Positions 11,922 through 26,386 of a stretch of DNA of 64,000 bases are shown here, piece after piece (within the stretch, counting starts at the first letter, position 1; the number at the start of each line of letters is the position of its first letter). Both the position numbers and the translations under genes were made by a program. Origin of the DNA: Sipunculus nudus (lineage: Eukaryota > Annelida > Sipuncula > Golfingiida > Sipunculidae); the NCBI GenBank assembly GCA_026874595.1, contig CM049313.1:59789159-59853158 (forward strand), read 5' to 3'. Below the pieces are notes generated by a model, which searched no databases, was not told where the DNA came from, and saw only the letters and a list, made by a program, of their open reading frames with translations.

Positions 11922-11979
<58 letters not shown>

Positions 11980-14900
11980 CTTCACACATTTATGAACGCG
12001 CATCGCGCGTGTTCACGCACAGACACACCTTAATTTAAATACAAAACAGAGAAGATCTGATTGTGGCAAACATTTATTCATGCATATTGAAACACTGAAG
12101 CAGCCAAAGCCCACTATAGAATACTGAATACAAATATCACTCGATTCAGGGAGCACTGGGATCTAACATAAACAGACAATAAACATACTCCTCAGTAAAA
12201 TAATATACACACCGTAAGATTTTTATCGAGGACAACAAAATGCGCCGCACATAAAGTTTCAAGCGAGAATACAGTAAAGACTTTAAAATGTGCACGTAAA
12301 TAACTTCCAAATTAGTCACGTAACTGTGTTTGAATTCACCAAAAATCTGAGCTTACAGTGTTTGGTGGGGCGCCTTCGTCTGTCTAAATATTCCAGGCAA
12401 AAGTTCTGAAATACCCCGAGTGATACTTAACCGGTGATATACGGGCTTTAACTATCGCCAAAGCATTCATAAAACACGTAATTAATCTGAAGCGCAAGCT
12501 GTCACATAATGGCGTCATGAATAAATTATAGATCAAACGTCCGCGATCATAACTTCCTGTACTGCCCTCTATCGACAATTAAAGGAACAAGTCCACTGCG
12601 GCTTGTTAATTTCCTCAGCATTTACATACGATTTGTCTGCTTGGAAGAGACGTTTCTGACATGGTATGCAAAATACCATTTAGTCACTACTTATCGTGCA
12701 GGAAGCAACTAATATCTGGTGGAAACCTGGCAAAATTCCGCCTATAGCCTCACCCTAGACTGGTTCCCTTTTCAATTACAATCGCGCCAAGTTATTCTCA
12801 TTTCCGACTGTTTCACTGGAGCGGCACCAGCCTATCACCTAAACCTGCAGACCTATCAATTGCCAATTAATAAACAAAATTAAAAATAATAAATCTGCAA
12901 GAAGCGTCCTAACTCTATCACTGTCTTTGTCTGTTACAAAGCACCCATGGTTGCATATCCTTTGGCAGTTCACTTATCACACAAATTGCTTCTTTCATAT
13001 ATAATAAGAAATATAAACCCTAATAGTGACCCTTTGATTTATTTAACTCTTCCTCTTAAATATAGGTACAGTGATGTAATCAACCTTTCTGCAAAGTGAA
13101 GAGCCACATAAGGCAAAATAAGGCAAAAGCCCCACATTGATGAGCAAAATAAAAATTGTAATTACAGTTGTGTCAACATTCGCATGCTTGAAGTCTTCCA
13201 CTTTCATTTTTCCCAATTTGTATTAATTGGCCACATTGACTCAAGCATGTGTTTAAAAAGTAGAAAGACAATTATTATCACTTCATGATTGTTTCTTACT
13301 CCATGTGTAATAATATACATGAAATATTTAAAACGAAACTTTCATATTTTTAAATGAAAGCAAACCATAGTGGCGGTGAATTCAGTATGTACATATGTAA
13401 TAGTCAGAATCAAATGCAAAGTACAACCCATAAGCTCTTTACAGTCCATAAAATACAATCAGACTGATACGCCCCCCCCCCCTCTTTCAGCGTGTATGTG
13501 TGTAACTGTGCGTGTGTGTAAAGATGTGTAAATAAATCTATCCGAAATTTAAACATTTCATAAAATAAAAAACAAAGATACAAAATTATATGGTATCATC
13601 TTATCATTATCATCACCTCCCTTATCATGGTCAATATAGAGATAATACTGCTCCTAGTCAATCTGACCGTAACACTGTTTCACAAAATTCTTTCTTACAG
13701 GTCTAGAATAAGGAAACTTATTAATACTTGATATTTACTGCCACTTTTTAATTAATGCTATTGATCTTGTTCACTTTGATATCGCAATAAAGCACTGGCA
13801 ATAATCACTTTTACACCCTATGATGCTATCTGTATAGACTATCCACACAGCAGTATGAGTTGACAGCTTTAATGAATTTTTATTTATAAACACTGATATT
13901 TATTTGCCAACACCATACAAATTTCTAGTGGTCAGTTGTGTAACACATACTCTTGTATGAACAAATTTGGAGTGACAATTGTGCAACTCCAACTATATCA
14001 TAAGTAACTTTCTCCAGAGACTCCTCCATATATTTACCTCACAACTGAGCAATCACTTTTGGGAAGGCTCCATGTTATACAAGCAAAAATTGAGAAATTC
14101 TTCATTATACAAACTTGATCTTAATGCTAACAGTAACATTACTGACCACTGGTTGAATATATCCACAGCAAGGTCGCAAAATGTGCTTATTTGAATATGT
14201 AAATATACTCGGACATGAAATATTGTCATGGTCTAATATCTCTTGTTCTTGTTATGTACAGGGATCATTTCTCACACTGGTGGCATGGTATTGATTTACT
14301 TCATAAATTTTATATACTGATGGTTACAAGCTCTTGATACAGTCAACAGTATGTGCTAATCACATGTTGTCATGACACTACCTGGCTCCAGAACGTATCC
14401 GATATCAATACTATAAACTACTGTGATACACATATACCAAGATAGATTGAATATCCTGCACCAGCTATCTGGATATTTAATTTAAACTCCTGATTAATAC
14501 AACTTAATTAATATATAATGTGTTAGCTTAAAGCCATACATCTATCCTGATTTAGTTCAATTCTTAAAAAATATCCCTGAACAAGAAATTTATTCATTTA
14601 ATTCTTTTTTCATTAAAATCCTAGATAGTATCTGAATGTGAAACTCTCCACATAATAAGTTGAACTTTTCACCCACTGTTTTATTTTCACAGTAAAAAAA
14701 TTCTTTACTGCTAAGTTATCATTTTCAACTACATGTTATCATGATGCACACTTGATAAAAGCAGTTTTATCACTAACCCCCAACAGATCATGTGTCATAT
14801 ATTACACTTGTACTTCTATATATGTTTGAATGTTAGTTCACTTTATACCACTGATACAATCTTAACCTGATAACATATGTGAGCCCCTTAACCTCCATTT

Positions 14901-17012
14901 ATGCTGGCCAGATGTGTGTGTACTGTATCATATTTAGGAACTAATCCTATTTTTGGTAGTTCTGTCTGCCTCACATTTTCACTTCCTAAAGGGTACACCG
15001 TAACAGATTCCAGATTCACAGACACATAAGTTTTACTTTTATGGACCTGAAAATGCAAGGCAAACAAATTTCGCACAACTACAGATACAGTGGCCAGCAT
15101 ATGCATTAATCTCCCTAAGAATCAGAATTATGACACCATATTTCCTTGACAGTGTCTATCTTGTTGATGGCAGCTATTTTGTTGCAGAAATGACACCTTA
15201 CACAGGAAATCAAACTAACTTAAGGGAATTCATGAAATATTCATGATGTATAAAACAACCTTTGTCCTTTAATTTTTAGGTTGCATGCATTAACAACCCA
15301 ATGTTTACACAAATTGATTTTAAATGTCATTTCTGCCACACCAACATTTGCTGATTTTCCATTTCTGTATGGTGTTACACTCATTTTCACGAAGATATTA
15401 TTTACAGTAGTACACTTCTTTTCACGAAGATAATATTAACAGTAGTACCTGTCTGAAAGACCACCAGTCTAATTTGACCCTCTGTGAATTAAGACCCCTT
15501 TTGGTTATTACACAGGCTTTACTGTACATGTATTCTGCTCTATTTAGATTTATCTCTGAATAATGTCTCTTTTGTAGGTGTTAGGAGAAAGTACTATTTA
15601 TTGACACCTTGTCATATCAACTTTTCACATTATCATCTCATTAGGCTGCAGCTAATAACAAATGCAGATGGCAAAGATGCATATAAAGTGTTCTTATCCA
15701 TACCAAATTCTTCATCAAAGATGCTGATGAATATGAAGTAATATATTAATAAATTTGACAGTATTTATAATTGCATTGCTTACAAAAGAAAGATAACCAT
15801 AAGCTTGACTTTAATATTATACATCAGTGGCAAACGCATTAACATTGCTTTGCCCAAATCCCTAGTCTCCCATACATATATGAGATAAAAAAATAATGCA
15901 AAAAGAAAATATTCACCAGATTAAACATCAATGATCTATGACTTCCAGCTTTAGAATCTTAAACCAACTCAATAAATCTGATGTGTCAAGCATAAATAAT
16001 CTACTACATAAACATGTTTTTTACACCATTAGTTCAAACTTAGGCTGGTTATAAAACATACAGAAATTAAATACAAAACACTGTGACCTTTTTGGTATAT
16101 TTGCTTGCTGCTCCATGAATAAACTGCCATGTGTATAATAAAATGTTAAGGTTTAATACAGCAAGAATGTTTGATATTCCAAGCAGACAACCAAAAAGCA
16201 AACCAGTGTGGAAATTTTGTGCTGCTCTTTTCTTTGGCACACATTAAAAGCAATATATAACAAAGAGAACAAAATCTGCCACGTTTTGTTGTGTATATCA
16301 ATACTGAGACAGTTAAGCCTACTAAATAATAAAGTCAATGCTTATTAGTACTAACTGCAAACTCTTCTGTTTAGATGAAAAAATAAATTAAACCTTTATA
16401 ACTTAAAAGGAAATTTCTCTAAGTTACATTAAATCCAAGGGACATATAGCTCCTGTTAAATATCGGCACATTTTAATATATAGTTTTAAATGCACATAGT
16501 TATACTAAGTGACATGAACAATAAAGAACACCCAGGGATCGGTTCAGTATTCTATCACACTTTAGGAATCATGGAAGAGGCACGTGGCAGGTCTGCCAGG
16601 AATTTACTAAGATGATGAAGAAACCATAGAAGATTAAATGCTAGATCTGCCAAAAGATGTTGCAATAAAATCTAGGCAAACTTTTCTAGATTCTGGAAAA
16701 TTTTAACATCAACATTGTTATCATATAAATATGCTTTTATAGTAATCACTTCCAGCAAGAACACAAGTTCATTCTCAAGCAAGCCTGCTGCTTGGCTTAT
16801 ATTGTGAATACAGGGTTCATAAGATTAAACCGACTCTATCAGAATCAACAGAGTACTATCATGGCACTCCATAACATGTATGAGAATTAATGTACAATAC
16901 AGTTTAATTTAGTAAATAGTGAGGGTATACTTAATTATTTGTGCAGTGCTAGATTGTATCCTGGGCACTGAAAGCTGGCTAGTAATGCACTGAGATCGCC
17001 AATCTGACTAGT
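10923..17012. other. MAP1 3' flank, possibly long 3' UTR; no other gene seen
   Basis: AT-rich and largely free of recognisable repeats apart from the CT/CA microsatellite at 11925-11978 and a C-run near 13472. On the coding (minus) strand after the MAP1 stop at 17013, the first AATAAA hexamer is at 15602-15597, 1.4 kb downstream; ATTAAA variants occur earlier, for example near 16475 and 16156. Further AATAAA hexamers lie towards 12070. The transcript end cannot be set from sequence alone. No open frame here (maximum about 72 codons) is convincing. Confidence 0.5.
11925..11978. repeat. Compound (CT)n(CA)n microsatellite
   Basis: About 20 CT dinucleotides at 11925-11964 run directly into about seven CA dinucleotides. 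Confidence 0.95.
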
Positions 17013-20000
17013 TTAGAATTCTAAGCGATAAGCAGAACAGCTTGTTTCATGGTCCTGCAGCTGTATTGTACAGCGATTGGCTGAAGGAGCCACATCTATC
17101 TTGTGCTGACTTAACTGGTCTCTATTCAACACCATCCAACTTCTCAAGGTCTCAGTATCATAGGTGGGAATTAGTGTTACTTCTTGTTCAGTGTTCTCCC
17201 AGGTTTGCTTTCCCTCTAACAGGGCATTCAAAACATGAGGAGCATTTTCAATGGAACTGAGAACATAATAGCGAGCACGTACACGCCTAAAGAAATCCAT
17301 GTCAACATAATGTGCATTTCCATGATTTGGAATATAGGTCAGGTTTACATAAAACGGGGTAACTGGTGGGAGTGGTTTAGGTGCTGGGGCAGCCTTTGTA
17401 GCCGCCGCTGAAGCAGCCCTCTTAGCGCCTGGCTTGGCAGCTGGTTTGGAATCAGCCTTCGTGGGAGCTGTTGCAGGTCTAGCCTTGCGAGTAGCTGGTG
17501 CTGCTGGCGGAGGTTTCTTGGCTGCATCGGTTTCCTTTTTCTTCCCATTGACTTTATCCGCAGGTTTTTTGGCACCGTTAGTCACTGCTTTGCTGGCATC
17601 CTTTTTAACAGAATTAACATTTTCTTTGGATGATGAAACATTTTTCTTAACAGGACTTGTTCCTTTTGCTGCAGAGCTCTTTGGTTCTGACTTCTTTACA
17701 GGGGACTTTGTTTTACTGGCAGCACCTGCTTTGTTAGCACTGTTAGCTTTACTGGTGGTTTTAGCGCCCCCTGGAGGTGGCGGAGCCGGTAATCCCATTG
17801 GCTGGCCCCAGGTCTTTAATGGATCAAAGGCCTCTCCCTGTTCACGCTCAAGGGAATCTCTCTCCACTTCTTGTTCATCTACTTGGTGCTGGGGTGTTGA
17901 TTCCGCAGTGGGTGCTGAACCGTTCATATCTGGAATGACCTGTGGCTCTAATAGTGTTCCTTCTCCAACACCAAGGAATGGATTAGTACTGCATGCCTGT
18001 GAGGACTCCTGAGGACCATCCACTATAGAGAATGGGTTCAGACCCATGGATGAGAGCATATCCTGGTCAGGAAGGTCTGGCTCAGGTTGGGACTGGAGTT
18101 CCACTGGTTCACACAGACTGTCTGTTAAATTAAGACTTTCTTCAGCTTCTTGGTCCATCTCTACAAAAGATCGCACATCTGTCTGGTCCTGTCTCTCCTC
18201 TGTGTCTTCCTCATGATCAAACCTGCTTTCTGGCTGGGAAGGAATGTCTTTAGTATCCTGGGTTGCTCCAAATGTACCATCACACTGGGAATCCTCTTCT
18301 TCACTGGATGTTGTGTCCTGGTACATTGGCTCATTTGATGGTTCACTTGCACCCTGTGACTGCTCCAGTATCTCTGGCATAATTTCAGAATGTTTCTCCA
18401 GCAAGTCACCCGAATCCTGCGGTTCTGTTTCAATCTCAACCAGTGGTGATTCTTCTTCAAGTTGAGAATGTGCGGATCCAGTCTGCTGCTCATGTATTTC
18501 CCTCTCCTGCTCATCGGATGAGTAGCAAGCTTCAACCTCCTGAGGCACTTGTTCTGTCATTCCAGAGTACAAACCATCATCATCCACATCCTTGGACAAC
18601 TCGTTTAATTCTTTCAGGGGTTCATAAGATACATCATCCCTCACAGCCACTTCATCTTCCTCACCTGAGGATAAGTTATGTGGTACTTCTACATCTACAG
18701 GACTGGAATCATGAATGAACTCTTTCTCTACTTCTTCTTCAGCATGTTCTTCAAATTCTTTCTCAAGGCAGGTTACATCTGCCTGGGCAACTTCTTCAAG
18801 ATTTTGCTGCTCCAAAGAAATAATATCATCTTGAACATCACTAGCAATACATGGTGAAGGTTCACATTCAGGCGAAGGTTCTCGTTCAGGGGAAGGTGAA
18901 GGTTCACGGTCATGTTCACAAGGTGAAAGTTCACGTTCAGGTGAAACTTTGGGTACATATTCCTCTTCAGATTCCAGTTGTTCTTTATGAGGTACCTCAT
19001 GTGTGACCACATGATCATTCTCTGTTTCACTGGGCCTATCCTTGTCTTCATACCTCATCTGTTCTTGAACCAACTCTTGGTGCTCATCTTCACAAGTAAA
19101 AGCCTTAGCATCTGCAGGAAACTCTGGTGTCTTACAAATATCACCAAGAAGATCAGATGGCTGCTTTTCTTCCGTGTCAAAGTGGTTCTCATGGTAAATT
19201 AAATCATCTTGTGTCTCTTTCTCTACTTCAGGGGAGTATTCTCTTGAGTATTCATGTTTATCATCAGTATATTCATGACCAATTTGACATTCTTTTGTGC
19301 TATCTAACACATCTGGCAACTGTTCACATTGTTCTGGTTCAAAATCAATGGGAGGCTCTTCTGGTGATGGCAGGCCTTCTGGTTTCTCGCCTCCAAAGAT
19401 TTCAGGCTCTGGCTCCTCTTCAGATGAACTTAACCTTTGTCCTATCACATCCTTTTCTGTGTCAGACATGGGTTGCTGTTCCAGTTCTGGAGTTGACAAT
19501 GGAATAAGGTTACCTTCCGCCACTGGCTGCTTATCACTAGGTGGAGTAACATCATCCTGAATATTCTCATTATCAGATGGCTCATCATCATCATATACTC
19601 CAAGTTCAGAGTATCTGTCCTTAACCCCATAATCTTCTGTATCAACTAGAGGTTCTTTTGATTTTGATACAATTAAATCTGTCTCAGTGGCAGCAGCAGC
19701 AGCAGCAGCGATTCCAACATCAACCAGTTGATGATCTTTATGTGGCTCCTCACATGCAGGTTCAGTAGCTAGCTCCTCTTGGGCAGCACCTGTATCTGTA
19801 TCAAGTACAGGTCTGCAATCCTGTTGGTCAAAACCATTGGCTGGTGCAGCATCAGGCTCAACATTTTCGTCAGCACCAACAGATGACACTTCATGAGCAG
19901 AGTCTTTTTCTGCATCATATACCATTTCTTCACAGTGTCCAGAGTCCACTGATGGTGGTTCATCTGCAGTCTGAGGCACCAATGGGGGTTCCATCAGACC

Positions 20001-22756
20001 ATCAGGACTTGCTTCCTCCACAGAGCATGTTTCATCATCATATATCCCTAATTCTTCAAATTTATCTCTGGCTCCAGCACCTGCACTTTTGTCAATGTCA
20101 CCAGCAGCAGGGATAGACAGATCAATTAATGCTGCACCGGCAGTTGCAGGCTCAACTGCCTCCTTGGTGTCAACATCCTTCTCATCATCCATATCATCCA
20201 TCCCATCAGTCTTATCAGGGGCATCTCCCACATCAACTAAATTCTGCTTTGGCTCTTCTTCAGGTACAAGCTCCTTTTCTTCAACCTTGGGGACAACTGG
20301 TTCCTCCTCTTCCTTCTGTGGTATAAAGTCTGGTTCAGAGGGTCCTAGATCTGGTATCAGGTCTGGCTGGCTAAATGGCATACCTTCTTCTTTTGTTGGG
20401 GCATCAGCCTCATCTGTTTGAGGAGACATATCTTCTTCTGCCATGGAGTTTTGTGATTCCACTGGGCGATCAGCAAGAAGATCAGGCTCTGATACTTGCT
20501 CTGCAGCCGGTGATTGTGCAAAAGACTCAGTATTCTCTAACTCTGGAGTGAGTTCCTGCTGTGGTGCTTCTTCTTGAATTAATGGTTGTTCTGGGACCTC
20601 TGGTTCTAAGACTGTTTTACTGGCAGTTTCCTCCACAACAGGGGCTGTATCAGTAAAGCTGCTGGGTTCATAGTGTGCAGGATCTGGCAGTGGCTCTGGA
20701 GATCCCATCACTTCAGGTTCAGCTGGTGCCAGATTATCAACATCTGGAACTTGATCAGCCTCAGGCATGGATGCATTGTCGGTTGAATTGACTTGTGGGG
20801 ATATATCTATCAATGAAGCTTCTTGCACTGTGCTGGCAACATCATTAACTAAGGGTGCAGCAACAGGTTCAGCTTCTTTGACTTCAGTTACTGGTAAGTC
20901 TGATTCAGCAGGAGGCTCTTCTTTAGTGGATTCTGGCTCAACAGGAACCTCTGGACTAGCAGATGAAGGCTCATGAGAAACTGGAACACTTTCACTTTCT
21001 GGAGACACATCATGTTTCATGTCAACCTGTATAAGTTCTGGTGACACCACTGGTTTCTCTGGTTCTTTCACTTCCTCATCTTTCTTTCGGGATGCCTCTG
21101 TCACTACAGCCACAGGAGGCTCATCAACAGGCAAAGAAGCTGCAGGAGCTGCTGCCAGGATTGGCTCTGCTGCTACCACTGGAGCTGGCTCTTTTGTTGG
21201 GGAAGCCTCAATTGAAGATGTCTCTGGGGTTGCAGTGACTGTACCTGCTGTTGCACCTGATGAAGTGCTCACTGTTGGGCTCACTGTAAGACTTCCTGCT
21301 GGTGATGCTTTTCCTTTAGCTTTTCGACCATTCTTCACATCTTTTGTACTCTTATCTAATAGTTTTGGTGATGTCACCTTCCTTTTTGGCTCTACTTTGG
21401 CCACTGGGGTTGATCCCCTTGAAGGAGGTTTGCTTCCAGCGGCTGCTTTTGGCTTACCAACTACCCCTTTCTTCCCACCTTTAGCAGCGTGTAGACCTTT
21501 CTCACTAACTTCAGCATGTTGGAAAATATCCACATTCTTTAACTTATCAAGGCCTTCAAAAAGCTTGTGCTGGGGTGCATTACCCGGGAACAGTAAACGG
21601 GTAATTTTTTCTGTAGCACTTGCTGGCTTCCATACCAAAAGGGCACAGACTGATGCCATGTTAGGGAGAGGAATCGGAGCTTCCTTACCATTGACCTTGA
21701 GTGTGGATTTGGATGATGTGAAGTTATTTACATGTTTGTTCCACTGACTAAAGAAGTCTTTCAGTTCTTTAGCATCCTGGAAGGGATTAAGAATGTACAT
21801 ATCAAGAGTGCCATGACCAACTTTATGATAAAGGTTAAGAGGCTGGAGACCCTGACTTGTCACTGGCCCAGAACATGGATGGGGACTATTTCCAAGAATT
21901 TCCATGTTTTCAATCATTCTGTTGCCTTCTTCCACTAAGTTAACCAAGAGACTAGCTGGTTTGTGAGAACCACCATTCTCTGGATGCAAGTCACCATTAG
22001 GGGAATGTTTTCCCTTTTCACTGGCATTGAAATACACAAAACCAATCTCTGGGTGAACATTCTCTGTAGCTTTACGTTCCAATGCTGTGCTAATACCAAA
22101 CACATTGTCTGCACTCAAATGGGTTAAGAGTACAGCATCAATTCTATCTAAATGGCGAGCAAAGTCCCAGAAACATGATTTCCTGGAATACCCCCCATTG
22201 ATGAGTAGACTGAAACCACTGATGCCAAAGAGAGAGGAATCTCCTTGGCAACCAGGAAACACATACAGTGTAGGCCTACTGAACCTTATGTTACCAACTA
22301 CTTCAGATGACTGTAAAAGTTCACGGGGAGTGTGAACCTTAACAAAGTTAGACAAATAGGCTGTAAACTGTATCACACCATTGAGCTCACTGAGTTTATC
22401 CTCAGGATTGACTTCAACTTTAAGCAGTTTTCCCAAATTTTCTTTTGCCATGTGTGCGTTATTCCAATGGCCCTCTGCAAAAGTGTGAATAGTCAGGGTT
22501 CCACCCGACTGCTGCTTCAGAGCATTGTCAATGTCATGTTCCTTAGCAACAGACATGACCTTTGTCATGGTCATGAGGTCATCTTGAAGTACCCAGTCAC
22601 CTGATCCTTGGATGGCATGACCAGAATACACCAGATGGCGATGCTGTGCTGGTGTAAGGAGGAGGGACTGGAGTTTGTTCTTCACTGTTAGAGCCTGAGG
22701 GTTGATTAGCACATCCAGACTCAGGTTGGTGGAGGCATAGTGTATCTGCTTCTCAC
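17013..22756 (-). CDS. MAP1: MAP1/Futsch-family microtubule-associated protein, terminal coding exon
   Basis: One uninterrupted exon of 1,913 codons plus stop. The start is a splice acceptor (minus strand CTCTACTTGCAG before 22756); the ATG at 22781 is intronic. The first two bases complete a Gly codon begun by the exon ending at 28580. Residues counted from the first whole codon: 1-415 form the MAP1 N-terminal domain, distantly metallo-beta-lactamase-like, with TLYVFPGCQGDSSLF (~162), SCFWDFARHLDRIDAVLLTH (~194-212) and RLLFPGN (~387). A basic patch follows at ~425-485, then a long acidic Ser/Pro/Glu region to ~1650 with SP-rich repeats (~1270-1300), two ELG-YDD motifs (~893, ~1043) and NPF motifs (~1574, ~1592). 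Next come GLPAPPPPGG (~1655) and a Lys/Ala/Ser-rich basic region, the expected microtubule-binding part (~1663-1790). The last 119 residues are the conserved light-chain domain (FYVNLTYIPNHGNAHYVD, LLEGK, TLIPTYDTE). Vertebrate MAP1 precursors are cleaved into heavy and light chains that stabilise neuronal microtubules; the same role is inferred here. Confidence 0.93.
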
Positions 22757-23091
22757 CTGCAAGTAGAGAAAAATTGGACACATATATGTAGAGAAAGGCA
22801 CAGATAGCACTGTAACAGTGTAAAGATAAACTTATATATAGGTGACCCTCACATATTTTTTAAGTGTAATTGAACTGTTTTTACCATAAACTATGAAGAT
22901 GTATTAAGTACTCACTCTACAGTCTATCAATAAAATCTGGTAAAAATCAATCCATATGACAACGTTTACCTGACAATATAAATAATCAATGTCTTTTAAC
23001 GCATGGCTCTTATAAATAATACCTTTTTAATCCCTCCAAATTAAAATTTAAGGAACTGCACTATGAATTAGATTTTTTTCTATCAAATGCT

Positions 23092-23709
23092 CTTATTAAG
23101 ATGTCATTAGGAAATTAAATGAAATATATTATTTTACACAACTGTTCAACCCCTATGAGCATGCCAAGTAGGCAGAGATACCTTTCAGATTTAAGGAATA
23201 CCTCTTTTATGTGTATATTTTTTTAATATTTTGGACAAATTATGACACTTAATACATTTACATTACAGATATTATTTTGCTCAGCTTTTGTTGTATCTAT
23301 ACAAGCATTGCAACAGTTCCCACAGAGAAGGTCTCCTTTAGGTTAATGTGAACATTTAGAACTGAAAACATTAAGCAGTATGTTTGACCACAGAGAATCT
23401 CTTATTAAGATGTCATTAGGAAATTAAATGAAATATATTATTTTACACAACTGTTCAACCCCTATGAGCATGCCAAGTAGGCAGAGATACCTTTCAGATT
23501 TAAGGAATACCTCTTTTATGTGTATATTTTTTTAATATTTTGGACAAATTATGACACTTAATACATTTACATTACAGATATTATTTTGCTCAGCTTTTGT
23601 TGTATCTATACAAGCATTGCAACAGTTCCCACAGAGAAGGTCTCCTTTAGGTTAATGTGAACATTTAGAACTGAAAACATTAAGCAGTATGTTTGACCAC
23701 AGAGAATCT
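23092..23709. repeat. Perfect tandem duplication, 2 x 309 bp
   Basis: Bases 23092-23400 and 23401-23709 read identically throughout, from CTTATTAAGATGTCATTAGG to CACAGAGAATCT, including a T7 run. It lies within the MAP1 intron. Complete identity means a very recent duplication or an assembly artefact. The unit holds no gene and shows no transposon ends. Confidence 0.95.
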
Positions 23710-26386
23710 AAGCAACCAGGAAGTTCAAGGTGCCATTTTGAGGGCAGTTCAGTTAGTCTTTGAGATGTAAAGGGTTGAACGGTAATTTAATATACTTATT
23801 ATATGCCCCGTCTGGGAAATGTTTTTTTTTATTAATCTGCAGTAATATATAATTAGCAGGTTATGTATTAATACATATTCAAGTTAGTTACTGGTACCAA
23901 GAAGCTTGATCTAGCATATATTTGTGAACTGACTGATGTTTTTGTTAAAATCAAATCACAACCTTCCCTGATTTTTTTTTATTAATTGTTTTCACCTGTT
24001 ACAGAATATACTGGTACTGTCATAGGTCCTCTCTGACAAACAAAATTGGTGGCCCCGCCCCCTGGGTTATGAGTGACAGGTACTATTCTTTGTGGAGGAC
24101 AGCTGCATGCCCCGGTTACTAAAAAGGGTCATCTGGCTGGTAGTTTTTGTAGCTGCCATGCCCATTTGTATCCTGGATCTGATGAATGTTGTGGGCTGCA
24201 CCTATCTGTGGGGTTTTATAAGTGTAATTTGTGGCTGGGTGGGTCTGTGGAACTGTTGTGGTTAAACCCGGGGTGCTTTCAGCATCTTCTTGGCAAAGGC
24301 TAGTAAACTTGTTGCTATAGTTCTTTTTAGAACAGGTGCATGATCAGCCTGATTTTAAACATCTACTTGTTGGGGATGAATCACTGTATTGTTACTCTGA
24401 TGTGCATTTTGTCTGATGTCCAAAAATAACTTGATAACTTCTGTATCAATTAGTTTTAGCGTAGTTTATCTACTTGCACCTGTGTCTTAGCAGACTGAAA
24501 TATTGTAGTATCTGAAGCTGGAGTTCAGTATTTACACTATACTCTGGTCAACCAACCTGTGTTCACCTGTTTTTTTTTAAGATAATTTTCTTAAGTTCAT
24601 ATTTTTCAAGAATTTCCTAGAAAACTGCATTTGAAGTGATAGCCTAATATGGCTATTACTTTAACACTCTAAAGTTGATGTTTCACAACTTTTTTATTCT
24701 TTACTTTGATCTTGCATATAAGATGTCTCCCTGCATGAGTAGCCATCTTTGTTTTAGCTACATTTATAAGTGTTTACATGACATCATCCATTCAACAGCT
24801 GCCAATTGAGGCTGTTCGTGCATGTGACCAATGACCCTGACAACCATAAGTGGGGCTGATATGTTCTAGAATGAAGACTGATTTCTCATTTTTTTAAATA
24901 ATTTTGTCAATTAAATAAGGTGTAAGGTAGGTATTCATTTACCGTGTTGAAAATTAGGGCCTTTAATTTCTACCCTACATTACAATTTTCCTTTAAAATT
25001 TAACTAATAAAAAATTTTCAAAGAAAAAAAAAACAGGTGGACATGAGGGGATGGGTTGGACCTTAATATTTGTATATATTTCTTTTCTTTATTTACGGTG
25101 GTAAAATAAAATATTTCAACAGTTCAAATACAAGTAAATGTCTCTGACATTCAGCTTTCAATAAAGAAAACTTTGCATTTATGTTCAGTTCTTTTAGGTT
25201 TTGTCTAGAAAAGTTATGTGTCTTAATAATTTAGTTCTCTCCTACCCTAATATAAATTTTACTATATACTTGTGTCCTGGTGATATTTAATTCCTGTATG
25301 TCAGTAGGTATAATATTCTGTAACTTGAATTTTATGAATAATAATTCACAACCTCTTCTCTTCCTTGTTATCCATAACGGCACACATTTAATTAGTATCT
25401 GGTTTAAATACATGTATAATTATTTATATGTATCTCATTATATTAAATAAACCTATAACATCTATTACCTCCCATGACTACATGATAACTTCCTGATAAG
25501 CATGAGACATATTTTGCCGTCACATCAAAAACATTCAACAAAGAAAGATATAACTAACAATAAACCCAAACACTTTTCAGGTAATGGGACTTTTTATTTG
25601 CCTTGGGAGGGAGGCTGTGCTTCTACCTATAATTGTATGTCTGTCTGTTCATCTGTCTGGCATGACTGTTGTCTGGACAAGGTATATCAGAATGTCATAA
25701 TACAAGTGATACAGATGTGAGAACTGAATGCTCAGAGTGACCCAGGCTCTGATATCCCAACTGGACCACTTCCAGTCTGTTTTTACATGTAATGAAAATC
25801 AACATCTGGTGCACTGCTGCTGACACCTTGTGGCCAAATTTTGTACTGTTAGGTAGACGCTTTCTTTCAGAATTAGCATTGACACCAGTATTTGCACATC
25901 AAGTGTTCTTGTTTAAATTAAGCGATTTGTTCTTAAATAACCAAATGATAAATCCATTCTCACACCACTGTTGGATCATAAGCTGTATGGATATACGTAT
26001 GTAAACAGCACTGGTCACTCCTCTTACTCTTAGACTTATATTACCACATACATGTGTCTTTGAAACACCACACAGTTTACCTAAAACCTGGAAAGCAATC
26101 AGGTAAAATGTTAATAATTACAACTAACAGCAACTGATTACCACTGGGCATCAGCATTTGTCATATCAAACAAGAATGCCAACTTAATATCACAAGTTTA
26201 TTGGGAAGAGAGTCCATAAATTTTATTTGAATTACTATCATTTTAATATAACACTAAAGAATCCCAACTGCTTGATAAAGCTAGTAAATAAGAAATATAC
26301 ATTATAAGCAGTTAATATACCTGCAAATATTTTTATTCTTACCCTTAAGATTTTGCAGTGTTGTAATATATATTAAGAACTTAAAA

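Noticed and set aside
17434-18012. Plus-strand open frame of 192 codons
   Set aside because: Antisense shadow of the Lys/Ala/Ser-rich part of MAP1; low-complexity product.
21019-21747. Plus-strand open frame of 242 codons
   Set aside because: Antisense shadow of MAP1 coding sequence; the minus strand has clear family motifs.
22757-22781. ATG at 22781 as the MAP1 start (residues MSNFSLLA)
   Set aside because: These bases are intron: a CTTGCAG acceptor precedes 22756 and the upstream exon at 28580-28678 joins in phase.
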